Below, in pieces: positions 59,132 through 64,000 of a stretch of 64,000 bases of DNA. Position numbers and translations under genes: made by a program. Position 1 is the first letter of the stretch; every line of letters starts with the position of its first letter. The stretch spans positions 1 to 64,000 of the forward strand of contig JANQOR010000024.1 in the NCBI GenBank assembly GCA_028285685.1, read 5' to 3'. Below the pieces are notes generated by a model that worked only from the letters and a program-made list of their open reading frames with translations, was not told the origin of the DNA and did no database searches. The DNA comes from Cyclobacteriaceae bacterium. GTDB taxonomy: Bacteria > Bacteroidota > Bacteroidia > Cytophagales > Cyclobacteriaceae.

Positions 59132-59162
59132 TATATTCGTATATCGTTAATAAACGATATAC
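59132..59162 (+). promoter_or_regulatory. Perfect 10-bp-arm dyad abutting the flavoprotein start codon
   Basis: GTATATCGTT (59139-59148) and AACGATATAC (59153-59162) are exact complements around AATA, and the right arm ends on the base before the ATG at 59163. A -7-like TATATTCG lies at 59132-59139. Repressor here would block both transcription initiation and the start region. Confidence 0.65.
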
Positions 59163-60470
59163 ATGGATAAAAATCAATTACCTACAGTCATCATAGGAGC
59201 CGGACCGATTGGTTTAGCAGCAGCCGCTCACCTGTGCAAGAGGAAAGTCCCCTTCCTGATTTTGGAAGCGGGAAATCAAATAGCTCATAATGTAAAAAGC
59301 TGGAGGCATGTTTCGATGTTTTCCCCCTGGGAATACAACCTGGATCATGCCTCCATTGATATTCTTGAAGCCTACGAATGGGAAAAACCAGTAGACCATG
59401 AAGTCCCAACAGGGGCAGAACTCATCGAGAAATACTTACTCCCACTCTCTGAAACGAAGGAAATAAAACCACATCTCCGGCTTAACTCTCATGTGCTTGC
59501 GATCAGCAGGCGACGAATCAACAAAATAAAGAACTACAGTCGTGAACGAGCACCGTTTGTACTTCGGGTACAGACACCGCATGCAACAGTCGTAATACAT
59601 GCGCGAGCCGTAATCGACGCATCCGGTACGTGGCACAATCCAAATCCATCAGGCGCCGACGGACTGCCTGCGATCGGCGAGAATAACCTTACCAACAAAA
59701 TTTTTTACGGGATTCCCGACATCCTCGGCAAAGACGAAAAAAAATACAAAAACAGGAGCGTAGCAGTGATCGGAAGCGGGCATTCGGCCATAAATGCTCT
59801 GCTTGAACTATCTGATCTTCAGCAAAAATCCCCTAATTCGAAGCTTTGCTGGATCTTAACGAAGGCCAAAGTCGAAGATGCGTATGGCGGCCTGGATGCG
59901 GACGAATTGCCAGGGCGAGGAAAAGTCGGAATGCGCATTAAGGAACTAGTAGACTCAGGAAACATCTCCGTTCATCTCCCCTACTTCGTAGAAGAATTCG
60001 AAACGACCAAAGATCAAGTCGTCATCAAAGGATATCAGAATAATACGAATGAACATGTTCTGACAGATCAGGTGATCGTTGCAACTGGCTTAAGGCCTGA
60101 CGTGAGTTTTTTGCGTGAACTTAGAGTCTCCTTAGACTATGCACTTGAATGTCCACAAAAACTGGCGTCTCTAATTGACCCCAACATCCACAGATGTGGA
60201 TCTGTCGCTCCTCACGGAGAGGCTGAGCTCAGACATCCCGAAAAAGACTTCTATATCGTTGGCATGAAAAGCTACGGTCGCGCACCTACCTTCCTGTTAG
60301 CAACAGGCTACGAACAGGTCAGATCCGTTGTGGCGGCCATTGCAGGTGACTGGGAAGCTGCCAGAAACGTAAAGCTCTCGCTGCCCGAATCCGGTGTGTG
60401 TGGAGTACCGAAGGCTGTGGATCCAAATTTTTTAGAATTTGATCGTTCAGATGAATTTGAAAATGCATAA
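59163..60470 (+). CDS. FAD/NAD(P)-binding oxidoreductase (flavin monooxygenase/thioredoxin-reductase-like)
   Basis: 435 residues. The first Rossmann motif is IIGAGPIGLAAAAHL, the second GSGHSAINALLEL (NADPH site), and the third VIVATGLRPDVSFLRE. The distinctive RHVSMFSPWEYNLDHASIDI recalls flavoproteins that lie beside ArsR and arsenic-resistance genes in actinobacteria (recalled, not searched). The C-terminal Cys residues (RCGSVAP; SGVCGVPK) are not in a CxxC pair, so it is not a true thioredoxin reductase. A perfect dyad ends at its start codon. No arsenic transporter or reductase is present in the window. Confidence 0.82.
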   Translation: MDKNQLPTVIIGAGPIGLAAAAHLCKRKVPFLILEAGNQIAHNVKSWRHVSMFSPWEYNLDHASIDILEAYEWEKPVDHEVPTGAELIEKYLLPLSETKEIKPHLRLNSHVLAISRRRINKIKNYSRERAPFVLRVQTPHATVVIHARAVIDASGTWHNPNPSGADGLPAIGENNLTNKIFYGIPDILGKDEKKYKNRSVAVIGSGHSAINALLELSDLQQKSPNSKLCWILTKAKVEDAYGGLDADELPGRGKVGMRIKELVDSGNISVHLPYFVEEFETTKDQVVIKGYQNNTNEHVLTDQVIVATGLRPDVSFLRELRVSLDYALECPQKLASLIDPNIHRCGSVAPHGEAELRHPEKDFYIVGMKSYGRAPTFLLATGYEQVRSVVAAIAGDWEAARNVKLSLPESGVCGVPKAVDPNFLEFDRSDEFENA

Positions 60471-60609
60471 AAATGACCGTCGCAATTTTCAAAACAGCCG
60501 ACGAGATGCTCCGTTCGTGTGAAATACAGGTTGTATGATTGTTTTTTAAAATCTTTATGGCGAGGTGTCTTGAGCTCAATTAATTTATGGATCCAAAAAA
60601 CTTCAAGTC

Positions 60610-61788
60610 ATGAAAAATAGCAAATCATTTCATTCTCTTGCTGTCCATGCTGGTGGTAATCTTTCCAAGCATCAGGGAGCTATTTCTACTCCAATTTTCA
60701 ATGCTTCCACCTTTGCATTTCCGGACGCTGAGAAAGGGTCCGCCATCCATGAGGGTGAGATTCCCGGTTACTTCTACAGTAGAATAAATAATCCCACGCA
60801 AGAAGTCCTTGAATCAGCAATGGCAGAATTAGAATCCGGAGAAGCTGCGATTGCTTTTTCCTCCGGCATGGCTGCTATCTCTGGTGCACTGCTAACTTAC
60901 CTGAAGCCTGGGGATCATCTGGTTGCTCCTGAATCGATTTACGCATCTACTAGCGGACTTCTTGAATACCTGACATCACTTGGAATGGAGGTTACTCTAG
61001 TTGATGCCACCAATTCAGAGAATTACAAGCAAGCCATTCAAGACAATACCAAAGTGTTCTATTTGGAATCTCCTGCTAATCCTACACTAAAGCTGTGTGA
61101 TATCCGGGGGGTTAGTTCGATAGCCAACAAAGCCCGAATAAACACTTTACTGGACAACACATTCGCTACACCTTACAATCAGACCCCTATCGAATTTGGA
61201 GTAGATGCTGTCGTTCACAGCATGACGAAGTATATCGGTGGTCACGCAGATATACTAGGTGGTGTTCTTATTGGATCAAAAGGTCTGGTCGAAAAATGTC
61301 GATGGAGCATCAACAAGTTGTTCGGTGGGGTGCCCTCTCCCCTCACTTGCTGGCTGGCACTGAGGGGAATAAAAACACTTGCGCTTCGAATGGAAAAGCA
61401 TAATTCAAATGCATTAGCAATTGCCGAATTCTTGGAATCACATCCAAAGGTGAAAAAAGTACATTACCCGGGATTGACTTCGCATCCACAGCATGAGTTA
61501 GCAAAAAAACAAATGCGCGGGTTCGGGGGGATGATCGCTTTCGAGGTTGGAGGCGTAAGGGAAGGTCGTCAGTTAGTTAATAATGTCAAGCTCTGCACAC
61601 TTGCCGTCTCATTGGGAGACGTTTCAACCTTGATCCAACATTCAGCCTCTATGACTCATGCCTCTGTTCCTAAGGAATTAAGAACAAGAGCCGGCATAAC
61701 CGATGGCCTAATCCGACTTTCGGTCGGCATTGAGGATGCCGACGACATCATCGAAGACCTTGATCGGGCATTGTCCAAAGTTCATTAA
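60610..61788 (+). CDS. Cys/Met-metabolism PLP enzyme (methionine gamma-lyase/cystathionine gamma-synthase type)
   Basis: 392 residues of fold type I. The PLP lysine is K207 in HSMTKYIGGHADILGG; other hallmarks are FSSGMAAISGALLTYL, NPTLKLCDIRGVSSIAN with the Asp that binds the pyridine nitrogen, and KLCTLAVSLGDVSTLIQHSA near the C-terminus. The family includes methionine gamma-lyase and cystathionine gamma-synthase/lyase; sequence alone does not separate them here, although the overall look and stand-alone context favour a lyase. The 139 bp upstream show no SAM riboswitch pattern. It starts a short operon with two small genes. Confidence 0.85.
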   Translation: MKNSKSFHSLAVHAGGNLSKHQGAISTPIFNASTFAFPDAEKGSAIHEGEIPGYFYSRINNPTQEVLESAMAELESGEAAIAFSSGMAAISGALLTYLKPGDHLVAPESIYASTSGLLEYLTSLGMEVTLVDATNSENYKQAIQDNTKVFYLESPANPTLKLCDIRGVSSIANKARINTLLDNTFATPYNQTPIEFGVDAVVHSMTKYIGGHADILGGVLIGSKGLVEKCRWSINKLFGGVPSPLTCWLALRGIKTLALRMEKHNSNALAIAEFLESHPKVKKVHYPGLTSHPQHELAKKQMRGFGGMIAFEVGGVREGRQLVNNVKLCTLAVSLGDVSTLIQHSASMTHASVPKELRTRAGITDGLIRLSVGIEDADDIIEDLDRALSKVH

Positions 61789-61809
61789 CAAACTCAACCA
61801 AAAAATCCA

Positions 61810-62289
61810 ATGAAAGACCTGCACAACATCATTTCATGCCTTGAACAAAGCCCTAAAATACTCAGCTCCATGATCGAAGATATTCCATTCGAGCTGCTTA
61901 AAACGGCAAGAAAACCAGGAAAATGGTCTATTCACGAAAATGCTTGTCATCTTTCACAGGCTGAGCATATGATCAACGGGAGGTTTACAAAATTTGTAGA
62001 ATTTGAAAACCCAGCATTCGAGCCTTATTTACCCGGCAGCACTGTTGAGGAAAACTTGCTGTCCCTAGATCTCCATGACGAATTAGCACATTTCAAGCAA
62101 CTCAGAGCCGACACTGTTGACTTGCTAAAAATGTATGATCCTTCCATTTGGAGTAGAAAAGCAAATCATCCTCAGTACAGTAAATATGATGCCCGAATCC
62201 TGGCCAGGCATACATTGATGCATGACCATTTCCATATGTACCGGATAGAGGAACTCTGGTTAACTAAAGACGAATTTTTGCTAGCATGA
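61810..62289 (+). CDS. DinB-family (YfiT-like) four-helix protein
   Basis: 159 residues. The DinB-2 pattern is seen: MIEDIPFELLKTARKPGKWS at the N-terminus, a first metal histidine in IHENACHLSQAEHM, and the C-terminal LMHDHFHMYRIEEL with two more. Such proteins bind a divalent metal and are usually thiol-dependent (bacillithiol-type) transferases or hydrolases. It follows the PLP enzyme by 21 nt and overlaps the nitrobindin-like gene as ATGA. Confidence 0.8.
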   Translation: MKDLHNIISCLEQSPKILSSMIEDIPFELLKTARKPGKWSIHENACHLSQAEHMINGRFTKFVEFENPAFEPYLPGSTVEENLLSLDLHDELAHFKQLRADTVDLLKMYDPSIWSRKANHPQYSKYDARILARHTLMHDHFHMYRIEELWLTKDEFLLA

Positions 62290-62804
62290 AACAATTGGCT
62301 CTTGATCGAATGATGCCCTTGACCTGGGCGGAAGGGAAATGGACGGGAAGAGGAAAAGGTGGGTTTCCAACGATGGATGCGTTTGAATATGATAGCTCGA
62401 TTCATGTTCGGTTCCTTGAAGATGCGTTTGATCAGGAACCCCTGATTCATTTCGAAGAGATCGCATGGGTTTATGAAAAAGCTGAAAGGAAATTTAAGCA
62501 CTGGGAAACAGGTTTTTTCAAACCAGCTAATGGCGAGGGGATTCAATTTTACGTCAGCCACAACACTGGAAGAATTGAGGTTACCAATGGAGAATACACA
62601 GCATTCGATAAAATGAAAAAATCATTCGAATTGAGGCTTGAAAGTGATTTCATGCGAAACGAAGCAGGACTGAAAACAGCCTATAAAAGCTTCCGTACGA
62701 TTCAACTGAACCAAGATTCACTAGACTATGTCTTGGAAATGAGCACGGAGGACGTCTCGGGGCGAACGCTTCACTTGAAAGCGTCTCTAAGCAGAGTTAC
62801 CTAG
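62286..62804 (+). CDS. Nitrobindin-like heme-binding beta-barrel protein (DUF1794/THAP4 type)
   Basis: 172 residues. The N-terminal PLTWAEGKWTGRGKGGFPTM is the family signature (GxWxGxGxGxYPT). Further family features are FKHWETGFFKPA and the late HLKASLSR, whose His is the expected proximal heme ligand. Family members bind ferric heme and react with NO or peroxynitrite. It overlaps the DinB-like gene by 4 nt. Its stop codon directly abuts the stop of the convergent permease gene, with no intergenic base. Confidence 0.8.
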   Translation: MKQLALDRMMPLTWAEGKWTGRGKGGFPTMDAFEYDSSIHVRFLEDAFDQEPLIHFEEIAWVYEKAERKFKHWETGFFKPANGEGIQFYVSHNTGRIEVTNGEYTAFDKMKKSFELRLESDFMRNEAGLKTAYKSFRTIQLNQDSLDYVLEMSTEDVSGRTLHLKASLSRVT

Positions 62805-64000
62805 TTATTCAGCCTTCAACGTTACCACAGGATCACTCATGGCTGCCTTGTAGGACTGTACCATCACCGTCAGAGCGGTAATAAAAAATGAAAGAAAGGA
62901 TGCCGTCAATAATACTCCGGTTCCCAATGAAACTCTGTAAGCAAAGCCACTTAACCACTCATTCATAAGAAGTACTATTGCTGGAATAGCCAATACAATT
63001 GAAATCAAAGTCAGCTTACCGAAATACTTCTGAAAAAGAAGGACAATGCCAATAACTGAACTTCCAAGCACTTTGCGAACACCGATTTCTTTTATCCTCA
63101 AGCGCGCAACATAAGCGGAAAGACCAAATAACCCGATTACTGCGATTAGTATCGCCAGACTGGAAAATGCAGTAAAGAATCTACTTAGTTTCTTTTCAGA
63201 GCTATACAATTCATCGAGTTTATCATCTAGAAAATAATAGCTCATCGAAGTGCCTGGAACAAGTCGATCCCAGACCTGTTCAACAGAAGCAATGGTCTCC
63301 ATAAGCTCACCCGACTGAACCTTTAGAGACAGTACCTTCATAGGTAGCATCGGATAGTAGTTCTTTTCCCTTGACACCGTCTCGGTACTCAGAATAGCAA
63401 GTGGTGAAATTTCCACATGCAACGAGGCAAAATGAAAATCCTCTACGATACCAACGATCGTAAAATCCCTTGAATCTGCAGCGTTTCTCGGAATAATATT
63501 CCTGATGGTTTCCCCCACCAGGTCATCGCCAAGTCCAAGAGTTTCTACTGCTTTACGATTGAGTAGTACCGCCAAAGAATCGTGAAAAGTCTTATCAAAA
63601 ATTCTTCCATCAACCACGCTAATCCCCATCGTTGAAAGGTACGTATCATCAGCCATCACACAATTAAACACCGATGATTCCGATGATTCGGGCATTCGCC
63701 AAATACTTCCGAAAAACAGTCGGTCCCCTGGAAAAGTACTCGATCCACCTACATCTTTCACTCCATTGATTGTAAGAACCTGATCCTGGAATACTTCAGG
63801 ATTCTCAAGAAGTTCGGCACGCTCCACAATCAGCACATTTTCCTCATCAAATCCCAACTCCGTATTTTGGAGAAAATCAAGTTGTTGTTGAACAATGAAA
63901 GTTGCCCCGATCAGGATGGTAGAGATCCAAAATTGGAACACAATAAGAATATGCCTAAGAAAGATGGCCTGCTTGCTTGTTCTGAACTTCCCCTTGAGAA
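62805..64000 (-). CDS. MacB/FtsX-type ABC permease, 5' part outside the window
   Basis: At least 398 residues of the C-terminal half. The frame stays open through the right edge: upstream of the GTG at 63941 it reads LKGKFRTSKQAIFLRHILIV, the usual middle part of these ~800-residue permeases, so that GTG is not a start. Visible parts are the TM after the linker (FWISTILIGATFIVQQQ), the second MacB periplasmic core (with VEDFHFASLHVEISPLAIL), and the last three TMs after RLRIKEIGVRKVLGSSVIGI. It resembles the permease at 25144-27744 but is clearly a separate, diverged copy. Confidence 0.88.
   Translation of the reverse strand, partial: LKGKFRTSKQAIFLRHILIVFQFWISTILIGATFIVQQQLDFLQNTELGFDEENVLIVERAELLENPEVFQDQVLTINGVKDVGGSSTFPGDRLFFGSIWRMPESSESSVFNCVMADDTYLSTMGISVVDGRIFDKTFHDSLAVLLNRKAVETLGLGDDLVGETIRNIIPRNAADSRDFTIVGIVEDFHFASLHVEISPLAILSTETVSREKNYYPMLPMKVLSLKVQSGELMETIASVEQVWDRLVPGTSMSYYFLDDKLDELYSSEKKLSRFFTAFSSLAILIAVIGLFGLSAYVARLRIKEIGVRKVLGSSVIGIVLLFQKYFGKLTLISIVLAIPAIVLLMNEWLSGFAYRVSLGTGVLLTASFLSFFITALTVMVQSYKAAMSDPVVTLKAE

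Noticed and set aside
60471-60609. SAM riboswitch before the Cys/Met PLP enzyme
   Set aside because: I looked for S-box-like conserved segments and stems in this 139-bp leader and did not find them.

Overview
The window reads as a chromosomal segment of a Bacteroidota bacterium, most likely a marine-type Cytophagales relative (inference). The reasons are a giant secreted LamG/LRR/HYR surface protein, DUF5916 and GIGTxxP-repeat secreted proteins, prefix-type MacB-like permeases paired with PadR, and TAnnTTTG-like -7 promoter boxes. I see no rRNA, tRNA, CRISPR array, insertion sequence or phage module.

Layout. (1) 1-11695, minus strand: the first ~3,898 codons of one giant secreted protein, still open at the left edge. 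Its order is signal peptide, LamG-type modules, a beta-helix region, more LamG modules with FnIII linkers, about 15 leucine-rich repeats, an Ig-like segment and three HYR-like repeats. (2) 11.9-23.8 kb: NhaC antiporter with an overlapping RNase D-like exonuclease, a DUF5916 outer-membrane protein, an S9 peptidase, a cupin, a DksA/TraR-type zinc protein, an MsbA-like ABC exporter, a membrane protein divergent from a minimal membrane-anchored winged-helix regulator, and two GNAT acetyltransferases. (3) 23.8-28.1 kb, minus: PadR regulator, MacB-like permease and a class-C beta-lactamase-like hydrolase, with a perfect inverted repeat upstream of padR. (4) 28.2-32.2 kb: two tandem secreted GIGTxxP-repeat proteins with nearly identical C-termini. 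(5) 32.6-35.9 kb: amino-acid permease, amidinohydrolase and P1 peptidase in a tight operon. (6) 36.1-39.5 kb: a thioredoxin-fold protein and a YtrA-type operon (ATPase, permease, GntR, adhesin-like protein).

(7) 39.6-55.0 kb is the most unusual region: a seven-gene, 15.4-kb same-strand operon that joins a tripartite RND pump to an ABC exporter. The order is ABC ATPase, ABC permease with a peptidase-like domain and golvesin-like tail, TolC-type channel, membrane-fusion lipoprotein, RND permease, a second RND permease fused to an ABC ATPase, and a final ABC permease. The ATPase domain of the fusion is split: its first strand is separated from its Walker A motif by about 175 residues holding four membrane segments and an HEVTH sequence. 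The free and fused ATPases are clear paralogues, so I infer a heterodimeric ABC exporter covalently tethered to an RND pump.

(8) 55.1-64.0 kb: MarR with a PLP enzyme, an ArsR regulator, a PAP2 phosphatase, an ArsR-SRPBCC fusion with a SnoaL-like protein, a flavoprotein, a Cys/Met-metabolism PLP enzyme, DinB-like and nitrobindin-like proteins, and the 3' part of another MacB-like permease running off the right edge. Several of these genes have clear palindromic operators at their starts, including one motif shared by two genes.
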